Positions 1 through 7,836 of a stretch of 25,038 bases of DNA are shown here, in pieces. Within the stretch, counting starts at the first letter, position 1. Every line of letters begins with the position of its first letter. Where the stretch lies: positions 1 through 25,038 of the forward strand of contig JAWLEA010000036.1 in the NCBI GenBank assembly GCA_041686345.1. Direction: 5' to 3'. The position numbers and the translations under genes were made by a program. The notes beneath the pieces were generated by a model, which ran no database searches, was not told the DNA's origin, and saw only the letters and a list, made by a program, of their open reading frames with translations. This stretch comes from JAQICJ01 sp041686345. Lineage in GTDB: Bacteria; Myxococcota_A; Polyangia; HGW-17.

Positions 1-16
1 TAGTTTCCATCTTAAC

Positions 17-182
17 TAGTTCCCATCCCAGAATGGGGGTTATTGACTGAATGAGAAGTTTGCCTCAGATGCGCGGAATAACTTCGAAGACATAGTTGCC
101 ACTATTTCAAGAAGTTATGACAAAGCTGCTTAATTCAATTTCCGTCGCCAGACGATGACATCCATTTTTGGAACGGGAACTA
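17..182 (+). repeat. Palindromic MITE-like element, copy A (reference orientation)
   Basis: This is a near-complete ~166-bp element beginning TAGTTCCCATCCCAG and ending GGAACGGGAACTA. Its two ~80-bp arms are imperfect inverted copies of each other, for example ATAACTTC near 91 against GAAGTTAT near 112. It recurs at 16576-16741 (inverted), 23084-23246 and 23304-23466, with partial copies elsewhere. Bases 1-16 (TAGTTTCCATC...) resemble the end of another copy cut by the window edge. It has no coding potential and sits directly upstream of the gene at 217. Confidence 0.85.
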
Positions 183-216
183 AATAGACAGATCAGCATT
201 TGCGAATGGAATTTGA

Positions 217-1446
217 ATGAAACTAACCAGACTTTTTACCACCTTACCTGTTTGTTTCCTGCTCCTGCTGGCAATTTCCTGCACCTCGGCCGACAAATCC
301 CCCAATAACGATGCCGGCTCCGATTACCTTGACCAGATTGAACATTTGGAAATCATATCCCCTGATTTCCAAATCAGTGATGCTTGGTTCAATGATGCCG
401 AAATCACAGAACCCAATCCGGTAATTTCCATCAGAATCATTGATGTAGGCCAGGGTAATGCCACCCTTATCGAAATTCCCGATGAAATTTCCCTTCTTTT
501 TGATTCAGGACGCAAAGTGGGAGACAGCGAACATATTTTCCAATTCCTGGAAAATAAAAATCCCCAAGATACTGTTTTCATAACTTCCCATTTCGACTCG
601 GATCACATTGGAGCCATGGACAGAATTATCTGCGGGATGGACGGGCTTCCTGGAAGGGGAGGAATTGACGACGACAACGACGGAATTACCGACGGTCGCA
701 CTGTTGGTAATGAATACGGCTGGCCCGGAAGTGATGATTTTCTTCCAGGATTGATCATTGACCGGGGCCTCGAAGATTTGCCCGACACAATAGATATGCT
801 TGAATACACCACCTCGGCATCTCAAGTAAGAACTGCAGCCTGGGCGGGTCAGATTATCCCGGTGGACCTGCCGGGGCTTAAAATTGAAATTGTCGCCTCC
901 AACGGCTCTCTCATCAACGATAATTATGTTCCACCCAATTACGAAAATGATCGGTCTTTGGCCCTGCTGATTGAATATCACAATTTCAAAATGCTCATTC
1001 CCTCTGATTTGCCGGCTTTCGTGGAATCACAACTTGCCCAACTTCTGGCCAACCGAGGGATTGATCTTGACCTTCTCCACATTGGTCATCACGGCTCCTA
1101 CACTTCCACCGATCCCCTTACCCTCAATCTGCTTACTCCGGAAACTGCTGTTATTTCTGTGGGCAATTCACCATCCTGCGGCTCGGGATTCAACTCCTAC
1201 GGTCATCCCTCCCAGGAAACCCTTGACAATCTTGCTCAGGCTGATCTTCTAGCAATATATCAAACCCAAGAAGGAGGTGCATCCATGGAAACCGGAACCT
1301 GTAATCCGGCCTCGGGACAGATCTGGCCCCGTAACTACCATAATATGAACAAAATCATAGCTAACTCGGATCTGCTGATAACCTCCGATGGTTCGTCCTA
1401 TACTGTCAATTGGACAAATGGCTCCCATACCTATGATCTCGATTGA
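217..1446 (+). CDS. Lipoprotein with ComEC/Rec2-like metallo-beta-lactamase fold
   Basis: This is a 409-aa protein with a hydrophobic signal segment (residues ~10-21) ending in AISC, so Cys22 is a likely lipidation site; the lipobox is not ideal. Residues 72-98 (IIDVGQGNATLIE, LLFDSG) start the fold. HFDSDH at 125-130 is the HxDxDH metal motif, HIGHHGS is at 288-294, and AVISVGN plus YGHP at 311-331 match the C-terminal signature of ComEC-type beta-lactamase domains. There is no ComEC channel domain, so it is not a DNA-uptake pore; an extracytoplasmic hydrolase, perhaps a nuclease or phosphodiesterase, is plausible. Residues ~149-161 carry DDDNDGITDG, an inserted Asp/Asn loop that looks like a calcium-binding turn and matches the repeats of the next gene. 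The ATG has only a weak ribosome site. Confidence 0.82.
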   Translation: MKLTRLFTTLPVCFLLLLAISCTSADKSPNNDAGSDYLDQIEHLEIISPDFQISDAWFNDAEITEPNPVISIRIIDVGQGNATLIEIPDEISLLFDSGRKVGDSEHIFQFLENKNPQDTVFITSHFDSDHIGAMDRIICGMDGLPGRGGIDDDNDGITDGRTVGNEYGWPGSDDFLPGLIIDRGLEDLPDTIDMLEYTTSASQVRTAAWAGQIIPVDLPGLKIEIVASNGSLINDNYVPPNYENDRSLALLIEYHNFKMLIPSDLPAFVESQLAQLLANRGIDLDLLHIGHHGSYTSTDPLTLNLLTPETAVISVGNSPSCGSGFNSYGHPSQETLDNLAQADLLAIYQTQEGGASMETGTCNPASGQIWPRNYHNMNKIIANSDLLITSDGSSYTVNWTNGSHTYDLD

Positions 1447-1474
1447 GCCAATTACCCCTTTTTTTCTTTTTTTT
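1416..1474 (+). terminator. Possible intrinsic terminator after the MBL-fold lipoprotein gene
   Basis: AAATGGCTC (1416-1424) can pair with GAGCCAATT (1445-1453), 8 of 9 positions, and is followed by a T-rich tract at 1458-1474. The 20-nt loop is long and the stem overlaps the last codons, so termination here is plausible but unproven. Confidence 0.35.
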
Positions 1475-1576
1475 ACTATTTGAATTAAGCAATCATATGG
1501 GATAATATATATAAATATATGATACAATTATCCAGAATTCGTTGATTTACCCCTTCACTCCCAAAGGTAATCTAAA

Positions 1577-2542
1577 ATGAATCTGTTTCCCCAAAAACTC
1601 TCCAGTTCAATTTTTTTCCTGTTTATTCCCTTGTTTGCAGCCAGTTGCACCTATGATACCAGCGGACTTTCTGTAATTTCAGAAATCTGCGACAATCAAA
1701 TCGACGACGATGATGACGGCCTCACCGATTGTGACGACCCGGATTGCAGCGATCACGAGGCTTGCCTCACAGAAATTTGCGACAACGGAATCGACGACGA
1801 CAATGACGGCCATCTGGATTGTGATGATCAGGATTGTTTTGATTCAGAACACTGCCAAATTGCCGAAATCTGCGACAACGGAATCGATGACGACAATGAC
1901 GGTCTCACCGATTGTGACGACCCCGAATGCGAAGACGCCCTCAACTGCCTTCCTGAAATTTGCGACAACCAAACCGACGACGATGGTGACGGCCTCACCG
2001 ATTGTGACGACCCGGATTGCGCCAATCACCAGGCCTGTCTTGTAGAAATCTGCGACAATAACAGTGACGACGATAACGATGGTTTGATTGATTGCGATGA
2101 TCCTGACTGTGAAGAAGCTGTCAACTGCCTCCCAGAAATTTGCGACAACCAAACCGACGATAACGGCGACAATAAAATTGACTGCCTTGATCCCCAATGT
2201 TTCGATACAAACCAGGAAAACTCCTATGAATATTGCGGTCGCTGCAATCCCTACAACAATGAAGGCTGCTCAGAAGGGCAAACCTGCTATGTCAGCAAGG
2301 ATCACGATTTCAGAACCTTCTGTTTCAGCAGTGCGGGAACAACTCAGCATCATGATTCCTGCAACCAACCCAACGATTGTGCCCCGGGTCTTTTTTGCAC
2401 CTTTTCATACACTAATCCCAAATGTGTCCCCATCTGTTATCCCGAAGTAGATGATTCCTGTCCCGGGGGATATTCCTGTTACAACTTTTCTTACTGGGGA
2501 AACGGTCCCTCAGATTGGGGGGTATGCTGGTCCTTTTATTAA
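1577..2542 (+). CDS. Lipoprotein with six MopE-type Asp/Cys repeats
   Basis: This is a 321-aa secreted lipoprotein: signal segment ~10-23, lipobox AASC, lipid Cys24. Six repeats of ~30-31 residues begin at E36, E66, E97, E127, E157 and E187. Each reads like EICDNxxDDDxDGLTDCDDPDC, the putative metal-binding motif known from MopE and many myxobacterial surface proteins. The Asp ladders suggest calcium binding, and the paired cysteines suggest one disulphide per repeat. The last repeat is degenerate (DDNGDNKIDCLDPQC). Residues 219-321 form a second Cys-rich module (CGRCNPYNNEGC, CNQPNDCAPGLFC, CPGGYSCYNF). AAAGGT lies about 8 bases upstream of the ATG. Probably cell-surface or periplasmic; the exact role is unknown. 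Repeats 1 and 4 are almost identical at DNA level, suggesting recent duplication or conversion. Confidence 0.85.
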   Translation: MNLFPQKLSSSIFFLFIPLFAASCTYDTSGLSVISEICDNQIDDDDDGLTDCDDPDCSDHEACLTEICDNGIDDDNDGHLDCDDQDCFDSEHCQIAEICDNGIDDDNDGLTDCDDPECEDALNCLPEICDNQTDDDGDGLTDCDDPDCANHQACLVEICDNNSDDDNDGLIDCDDPDCEEAVNCLPEICDNQTDDNGDNKIDCLDPQCFDTNQENSYEYCGRCNPYNNEGCSEGQTCYVSKDHDFRTFCFSSAGTTQHHDSCNQPNDCAPGLFCTFSYTNPKCVPICYPEVDDSCPGGYSCYNFSYWGNGPSDWGVCWSFY

Positions 2543-2588
2543 GATTAAGCATCTCCAGCGATAAAATTTATCTGAACTTAATTTGGTT

Positions 2589-3005
2589 CTACTCTCCGAT
2601 AATTTTAATCAAAATTCTTTTGGGGCGATAACCGTCAAATTCACCATAAAAAATCTGCTCCCAGGGTCCAAAGTGTAATTTACCATCGGTAACAGCAACC
2701 ACAACTTCCCGGCCCATTATCTGGCGTTTATGATGAGCATCGCCATTGTCTTCTCCTGTATTGTTATGCTTGTACAAAGCAGGATTGTGGGGAGCAAGTT
2801 TCTCCAGCCATTTCTTGTAATCCTGGTGCAAACCCGGCTCATCATCATTGATAAAAACAGAAGCAGTGATGTGCATGGTGTTGACCAGACACATTCCTTC
2901 GCGAATACCGCTTTCTCGCACAATCTGCTGTACTTCGGGAGTGATATTCCTAAAGTCCATTCTTGCTTTGATATTTAAAGTGAGTTCCTTGGTATAAGAT
3001 TTCAT
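2589..3005 (-). CDS. YjbQ/UPF0047 family protein
   Basis: This is a 138-aa cytoplasmic protein matching the YjbQ (UPF0047) family over its whole length. The diagnostic stretches are HITASVFINDDEPGLHQDY (~46-64), the TGEDNGDAHHKRQIMGRE block (~83-100) and GPWEQIFYGEFDG (~112-124), ending RPKRILIKIIGE. Family members are small trimeric proteins; some have thiamine-phosphate synthase activity in vitro, but the physiological role is unsettled. The His/Glu/Asp-rich block is the presumed active or metal-binding site and is intact. AAAGGA lies just upstream of the ATG. It follows the rhomboid-like gene by 44 bases on the same strand, so the two are probably cotranscribed. Confidence 0.93.
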   Translation of the reverse strand: MKSYTKELTLNIKARMDFRNITPEVQQIVRESGIREGMCLVNTMHITASVFINDDEPGLHQDYKKWLEKLAPHNPALYKHNNTGEDNGDAHHKRQIMGREVVVAVTDGKLHFGPWEQIFYGEFDGYRPKRILIKIIGE

Positions 3006-3049
3006 TTATAATCCTTTCAATTGTTATTAAAAACGAGCTTGTAGTCAGT

Positions 3050-3766
3050 TCAACGATCTCGGGATTCCAGCCGGTCTCCTCTGATAACCCACATTTTGCG
3101 CTTGCGCCTCCAGAACTTGAAACGACGCAACCATTTGGCAGGCAAACGGGGATCAAAAAAGATATTTGCCAGAAGCAAAGACAAGCCAGATGAAATATAT
3201 CCGGCTGTTGACATATCACGATCAAACAGACTCAATACAAATCCCAGTCCCGTAAATCCATATAAAAGCCAGGGAATATACTTTACTTTGCCCAGCATAT
3301 ACTGTTTGAAAATAATAATTTTGCTCCGATTCAACCTGTACAGAGCAAAAGCATAAACCAGCAAAATGTTGACCGCAAGACTCAGTTGACCGGTATAGAA
3401 AAAATAACTGAGTAGAAATTCCAATCCCAGAGCCGGCAGTATCGTGACAGCGAAATATGTCAACAATCTTCGAATTGACAAGCGGCGATTAACCTTGGGT
3501 GCGAGAAACCACATGAACAAAAGAGCAACCAGCAAACCCAGCATATTATAATCTTTTGAATGTCCCCAGGAAAATGGAGAAGCCAACAGTTTCAGAACAG
3601 AAAACCCCTGAAAAGAAGGAAACCAGGCCAATTTATCCAGTGCTTCATCTGAAAAAAGCAGCAGGATTAAATTGAGAAGCCAAGCTCCGGGCAAAATAAA
3701 TCCATATTTGTGAGGTTGACTTTTATAAAGTTGAAGAGCAGGTTGGCTGGTGTGATAATATCTCAT
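3050..3766 (-). CDS. Rhomboid-like membrane protein lacking recognisable catalytic residues
   Basis: This is a 238-aa polytopic membrane protein with about six hydrophobic segments (~22-38, 73-90, 100-120, 126-144, 165-181, 188-204) and a very basic tail (WLRRFKFWRRKRK, ~212-224). The order of segments, the PFSWGH block at 64-69 and the tail after the last segment resemble bacterial rhomboid proteases. However, the GxSG serine motif expected near 125-131 reads YTGQLSLA, and the histidine expected in the last segment is replaced (STAGYISSG, ~186-194). If related, it is an inactive rhomboid-like protein; otherwise it is an unassigned membrane protein. The start is an ATG with only a weak GAGAAAA-type ribosome site. 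It is upstream of, and probably cotranscribed with, the yjbQ-like gene. Confidence 0.6.
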   Translation of the reverse strand: MRYYHTSQPALQLYKSQPHKYGFILPGAWLLNLILLLFSDEALDKLAWFPSFQGFSVLKLLASPFSWGHSKDYNMLGLLVALLFMWFLAPKVNRRLSIRRLLTYFAVTILPALGLEFLLSYFFYTGQLSLAVNILLVYAFALYRLNRSKIIIFKQYMLGKVKYIPWLLYGFTGLGFVLSLFDRDMSTAGYISSGLSLLLANIFFDPRLPAKWLRRFKFWRRKRKMWVIRGDRLESRDR

Positions 3767-4122
3767 TTTATTTTCTCGAAAGAGGCCGGTGTTGCCAATT
3801 TACTTCCCATTATAAACCTTGGAATTATTGTCAATTCAAAACCTCTTTTAGAGTTAATCATTAATTGATATAAGTAAAGTGTTTTTCAAATCTGAATTTT
3901 TTCAAGAGTAAAGTTGATTTTTACCCCCTTTTCAATTTATTATCTGTTTCAGATGAGGGGGAATTTTAATCGTTGTTTTCAAATAATTCTTTTCAAAAAC
4001 AAATCCCAGTTTGGAAATGGGCCTCCGTTTCCATTCAAGTTACAACTAAACTTATAAACGGAATTTCTCTATTCTGACATTGAAATTCCACTTTAAAATG
4101 GGAACCGGGCAAATGGTGATAA
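3767..4122. other. Divergent intergenic region between rhomboid-like gene and yicC
   Basis: This is an AT-rich 356-bp spacer expected to hold promoters for both directions. No ORF with coding character and no tRNA was seen. It contains a weak CCCCC (3924-3928)/GGGGG (3957-3961) pairing and the stronger inverted repeat listed at 4060-4089. No -10/-35 pair could be assigned with confidence. Confidence 0.6.
4060..4089 (+). promoter_or_regulatory. Perfect 8-bp inverted repeat upstream of yicC
   Basis: GGAATTTC (4060-4067) and GAAATTCC (4082-4089) form a perfect 8-bp inverted repeat separated by 14 bases, ending 33 bases before the yicC start. It could be an operator or a hairpin in the leader of the yicC-gmk-rel transcript. 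No protein is implied by the sequence alone. Confidence 0.3.
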
Positions 4123-4983
4123 ATGCTCAAAAGCATGACAGGCTTCGGAACTTTGAGTTTCAAGCATGAGGACTTCAATATCGATCTGGAAATAAAAACC
4201 CTGAATTCCAGATATCTCAACATTAAAGTAAAATCTCAACTACAATCTTCCCAGTTGGAATACAAAATCAGAAATCGTCTAAACAGCTTTTTTGACAGAG
4301 GTAAAATAGAGTGCAAAATAAGATGTACCTTAGACAAAAAAACACAATTGGAAAGATCAATGGCTCAACTCCAACAAATCTCCAATGCTCTTCCCGGTCA
4401 AAAAACTGAATCCCCCACGCTATCTGATTTTTTCCTCTATCAAATCGCTCAAATTGAAAATCATGACAACCGTCAGAAATTTCCCGAAGAAAGCAACCAA
4501 CTTATTTTAGACAAACTGGAATTGTGTCTGGAGAAAGTTAATCTCAGTCGCCTCCGGGAAGGTCAAAAAATGCAAACTGCGCTGGAATCTTCTTTGGAGA
4601 AACTATTTGATTATCACAATCAAATCAAATCAGTCGCTGCTCTTCAACCTCCCAAATTACTCGATAATCTCAAAAAAAGAATTTCCCAACTGACTGAAAT
4701 TGAGCTTGATTCTGAAAGATTGGAACAGGAAGCGGCCTATCTGGCAGATAAATGTGATATAAACGAAGAAATCATCCGGCTTGAGAGCCATCTTCAAAAT
4801 TCGATGAAGCTTCTCAAAGAAAAAAAACCTGTTGGCAAGAGATTCAATTTCATCATGCAGGAGATTCTCCGTGAAATCAATACAACCGGCTCTAAAACCA
4901 AATCTGCCGATATTTCTGAATTGGTGATTGCAGCAAAATGTGAAGTTGAAAAAATAAGAGAATTGATAGCCAACATAGCCTGA
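4123..4983 (+). CDS. yicC: YicC/YloC family endoribonuclease
   Basis: This is a 286-aa protein of the YicC family. The N terminus MLKSMTGFGTLSF is the family hallmark (usually MIxSMTGF). The LEIKTLNSRYLNIKVK stretch (~22-37) fits the YicC N-terminal domain, and the C-terminal DUF1732 part holds KPVGKRFNFIMQEILREINT and ELVIAAKCEVEKIRELIANI (~235-286). Characterised members are endoribonucleases acting on small RNAs and mRNA; the same role here is inferred from family membership. Length is normal (about 290). GGTG lies about 7 bases upstream of the ATG. The gene precedes gmk by 29 bases, the widespread yicC-gmk arrangement, and is presumably the first gene of the yicC-gmk-rel operon. Confidence 0.93.
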   Translation: MLKSMTGFGTLSFKHEDFNIDLEIKTLNSRYLNIKVKSQLQSSQLEYKIRNRLNSFFDRGKIECKIRCTLDKKTQLERSMAQLQQISNALPGQKTESPTLSDFFLYQIAQIENHDNRQKFPEESNQLILDKLELCLEKVNLSRLREGQKMQTALESSLEKLFDYHNQIKSVAALQPPKLLDNLKKRISQLTEIELDSERLEQEAAYLADKCDINEEIIRLESHLQNSMKLLKEKKPVGKRFNFIMQEILREINTTGSKTKSADISELVIAAKCEVEKIRELIANIA

Positions 4984-4997
4984 ACCAAAATATTCCA

Positions 4998-5003
4998 AGG
5001 AGG
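4998..5003 (+). promoter_or_regulatory. Shine-Dalgarno site fixing a TTG start for gmk
   Basis: AGGAGG at 4998-5003 is a near-perfect ribosome site 9 bases before TTG at 5013. The nearby ATG at 5029 is out of frame with the guanylate kinase reading frame, so TTG is the only sensible start. Confidence 0.85.
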
Positions 5004-5012
5004 AAAATTATT

Positions 5013-5657
5013 TTGCTCACGGATAACCATGCCAATGTTTTTGTAATTTCCGCACCTTCCGGAGCCGGAAAAACAACTTTAATCAGCAAATTGCTCAAAG
5101 AATTTCCCCGATTGGACTTTTCCATCAGCACCACCACCAGGCACCCCCGCCAAGGAGAAACAAATGGAAAAGATTACCATTTTGTAGACAAAAGCAAATT
5201 TAAAAAAGAAATAGAAACAGGAAATTTTCTAGAATTTGCCACTATTCACGGAAATTATTATGGAACTACTTTAAAATCAGCCAGAAAAGTTCTTGAGGCC
5301 GGCAGAGATCTGCTCCTGGATGTAGATGTACAAGGTTGTGAATCTATCCAGAAAAAATGGGGAAAGGAGCCTGTCTACATATTCATCCTGCCTCCTTCCT
5401 TTGCTGAATTGAAAAACCGATTGCTTTTGCGAGGCACCGAATCCACCGAAACCCTCAAAACCAGATTAACCAATGCCGCCCGGGAGCTTTCCAAGTATAA
5501 TCTTTATGACTACCTGGTGATAAACGACGATTTGGAGGTGGCCTATAAGGAACTGAGGGCAATTTATCTTGCCAGCAGATATAGAACCCTGTCCAGAAAA
5601 GAACTGGCCGAAAATTTACTGGTCGATTTCCGCTCCATACAACTTTACAAAGTCTAA
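5013..5657 (+). CDS. gmk: Guanylate kinase
   Basis: This is a 214-aa guanylate kinase (ATP + GMP to ADP + GDP), cytoplasmic, in guanine nucleotide biosynthesis. The P-loop SAPSGAGKTT is at ~13-22. The GMP-binding part includes STTTRHPRQGETNGKDYHF (~39-57) and FLEFATIHGNYYGT (~73-86), followed by LLLDVDVQG (~101-109) and the lid region RLLLRGTESTETLKTRL. All expected motifs are present and length is typical. It initiates at TTG with a strong AGGAGG. It sits between yicC and rel; many proteobacteria have rpoZ between gmk and spoT, but there are only 18 bases here and no rpoZ. Coupling GDP supply with a (p)ppGpp enzyme in one transcript is a known arrangement. Confidence 0.96.
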   Translation: MLTDNHANVFVISAPSGAGKTTLISKLLKEFPRLDFSISTTTRHPRQGETNGKDYHFVDKSKFKKEIETGNFLEFATIHGNYYGTTLKSARKVLEAGRDLLLDVDVQGCESIQKKWGKEPVYIFILPPSFAELKNRLLLRGTESTETLKTRLTNAARELSKYNLYDYLVINDDLEVAYKELRAIYLASRYRTLSRKELAENLLVDFRSIQLYKV

Positions 5658-5675
5658 ACAAGCAACTGGATTTAA

Positions 5676-7823
5676 ATGATACAACCTGATATTTCAGATA
5701 TTCTCGAAACAGTAAAAACAAATTTTTCCCACAAAGCCAACCTGAAATACATAAAAAAAATCTATGAATTGGCAGTGGACATTCACAAAGAGGATAAGCG
5801 TTTGTCAGGAGAACCCTATATAGTGCATCCTGTTGCAGTTGCCAGAATAGCAGCTCAAATGGGTTTGGGCACCAACATTATAGCCACTGCTTTTCTCCAT
5901 GATATAGGTTCGGACAATCTTGAGAAAAACCAGCAACTGCTCAAACCCCTTACCGAATTTTTTGTAGAAAGAATGTCAGCCTTGCGCCAGATAAAACCCG
6001 GCAAAATTACCGCCAAAGAAAGAGAAGGCTATCGCCGCCTGGTTCTGGCTGAATCGGGGGATTTGCGAGTAACCCTCCTGAGAATTGCAGACCGCCTGGA
6101 CAATATTAAAACGGCTGATTCACTAAAACCCGCCAAACAAAAACAATTGGCTGGAGAAATTAGATATATTTACACTCCTTTGGCCAACAGACTGGGATTG
6201 CAAGCAATTAAATCTGAATTTAAAAATCGCTGTTTTGCCATTTTAGAGCCCCGTCAATATCATAAAATTGAAAAACAGGTTGAAAACTTCGAAAAAAAGC
6301 GAAAAGCCTATGTCGATGAAGTTACAAAGCTTCTTAATGATATATTAAAAGAAGAAGATATCAGTCCCCATATTTACGGACGTTCCAAACACCTTTATTC
6401 CATTTTTCTCAAAATGAAACAAAAAGATCTCAATCTTCAAGATATTCACGATATCATCGGATTCAGAGTAATCACTGAGACCGAATCCGAGTGCTACACC
6501 GCTCTGGGGGCTATTCACGGCAGATGGAAACCGGTTGCAGGACGTTTCAAGGATTATATAGCCGTTCCCAAGGATAACGGCTATCAATCCCTTCATACTT
6601 CGGTAATCGGTCCCGGCGAGAAAAGAATTGAAATTCAAATCCGCACTCGTCAGATGCACCAGATAGCTGAAAAAGGAGTTGCAGCTCATTGGCTTTATAA
6701 AGAGCGATTTCGCAAAGGCGGAATCCACCGCCAGGCTTTCAAACTTTTGCGAAACACAACTGAAAATCTCAAAAAGAATTCAGTAAAATTCAAGGAAAAA
6801 GAATATTGGTCTCTGGATAATTTTCAAGATGAAATCTTTGTTTTTACTCCCCAGGATCAACTTGTTGTACTTCCCCGAGGTGCCTCGGCTCTCGACTTTG
6901 CCTTTGCCATTCATTCCCAAGTTGGCTCTACCTGTACGGGAGCAAAGGTCAACGGAATCATGGTCCCCATTAAACACAAACTGGAAACCTGGGATCATAT
7001 AGAAATAATCACTTCCAAAAATCAGTCTCCTTCTTCCGATTGGCTGGAAATGGTCATCACCAGCAAAGCCAAATCAAAAATTCGCCATCACATTCATGCC
7101 CAACAAAGAAAAAGAGCCCGTAAACTGGGTGAAAAATTGGTGGAAAAGCTCTGCAAAAAACACTCTCTCAGTTTCTCAAGACTCCGCAAAGACGGACAAT
7201 TTGAAAAAGCTGCCCACAATCTCAAATACAAAGATGAAAAAGAACTTTTTCTGGCTATAGGAAACCGTAAATGTTCCACTCGCAATCTGCTTGAACAACT
7301 AGCACCCGACCTGGTAAAAAAACTCGAAAGTCAAACTGCAAAGAAAAAAACAAAAAAATCAACTTCCCTGAAAAAAAGTTCCCATGGTCAGATTGAAATA
7401 GACGGTCTGATGAATGTTCTTTTTAAATATGCCCGTTGTTGCAAACCTGTATTTGGTGACAGCATAATCGGTTATATTACCAGAGGCAGAGGAGTAACAA
7501 TTCATCGCAAAGGTTGCCCCCGGCTTGAAGGTCTTAATAAAAAAAGAATTATCAATGTAGACTGGGTAGTCGATTCAATTGAAGGTAAAATTCTCGTACT
7601 TAAAGTGGTATCAGACAATAAACCCGGATTATTGGCTCAAATAAGTAATATTTTTGCTAAAAAATCAAAAAATATCGAAAAAATCACAACCAGGCAGTTG
7701 CGCAGCAATCGCGTGTCCATCCTCATTCATTTCACCTCCGCAAGTAAAGATATAGATTCTCTTCTCAAAAACATCAAGAATATCAAAGGTGTCTATTCTG
7801 TTTCCAGAGAGGATGGGTTTTAA
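5676..7823 (+). CDS. Long RSH-family (p)ppGpp synthetase with altered hydrolase motif
   Basis: This is a 715-aa RelA/SpoT homologue of normal length. Order: HD hydrolase region (~25-190), synthetase (~230-345), TGS (~385-448), helical and zinc-finger region with ARCC (586-589), ACT (~640-715). The synthetase looks active: GRSKHLYSI (235-243), D259, RFKDYIAVPK (290-299), YQSLHT (303-308), EIQIRT (319-324) and AAHW (336-339) are conserved, and RFKD is the RxKD form typical of bifunctional Rel/SpoT enzymes. In the hydrolase, HP (51-52), HD (75-76) and Asp139 and Asn143 of ADRLDN are kept, but the usual HDxxED reads HDIGSD (75-80), so the glutamate is serine. The following VDGVTKL region is replaced by MSALRQIKP, recalling E. 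coli RelA. Hydrolysis may be weakened or lost; synthesis is expected. Start is ATG with a weak ribosome site, 18 bases after gmk. Confidence 0.93.
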   Translation: MIQPDISDILETVKTNFSHKANLKYIKKIYELAVDIHKEDKRLSGEPYIVHPVAVARIAAQMGLGTNIIATAFLHDIGSDNLEKNQQLLKPLTEFFVERMSALRQIKPGKITAKEREGYRRLVLAESGDLRVTLLRIADRLDNIKTADSLKPAKQKQLAGEIRYIYTPLANRLGLQAIKSEFKNRCFAILEPRQYHKIEKQVENFEKKRKAYVDEVTKLLNDILKEEDISPHIYGRSKHLYSIFLKMKQKDLNLQDIHDIIGFRVITETESECYTALGAIHGRWKPVAGRFKDYIAVPKDNGYQSLHTSVIGPGEKRIEIQIRTRQMHQIAEKGVAAHWLYKERFRKGGIHRQAFKLLRNTTENLKKNSVKFKEKEYWSLDNFQDEIFVFTPQDQLVVLPRGASALDFAFAIHSQVGSTCTGAKVNGIMVPIKHKLETWDHIEIITSKNQSPSSDWLEMVITSKAKSKIRHHIHAQQRKRARKLGEKLVEKLCKKHSLSFSRLRKDGQFEKAAHNLKYKDEKELFLAIGNRKCSTRNLLEQLAPDLVKKLESQTAKKKTKKSTSLKKSSHGQIEIDGLMNVLFKYARCCKPVFGDSIIGYITRGRGVTIHRKGCPRLEGLNKKRIINVDWVVDSIEGKILVLKVVSDNKPGLLAQISNIFAKKSKNIEKITTRQLRSNRVSILIHFTSASKDIDSLLKNIKNIKGVYSVSREDGF

Positions 7824-7836
7824 AAGAAGCGGAGAT

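Noticed and set aside
17..182. Structured RNA gene such as tRNA or riboswitch in the palindromic element
   Set aside because: It has no tRNA arms or known riboswitch core, and copies occur in different gene contexts and both orientations, which fits a mobile repeat better.
505..981. 158-codon minus-strand ORF inside the MBL-fold lipoprotein gene
   Set aside because: The plus-strand gene has clear conserved motifs; the antisense frame has none and is a shadow.
1844..2197. 117-codon minus-strand repetitive ORF
   Set aside because: It is the antisense reading of the MopE-type repeats; its periodicity comes from the plus-strand repeats.
3924..3961. CCCCC/GGGGG hairpin as a terminator
   Set aside because: Only five pairs around a ~28-base loop, no T-tract in the right place, and both flanking genes point away from it.
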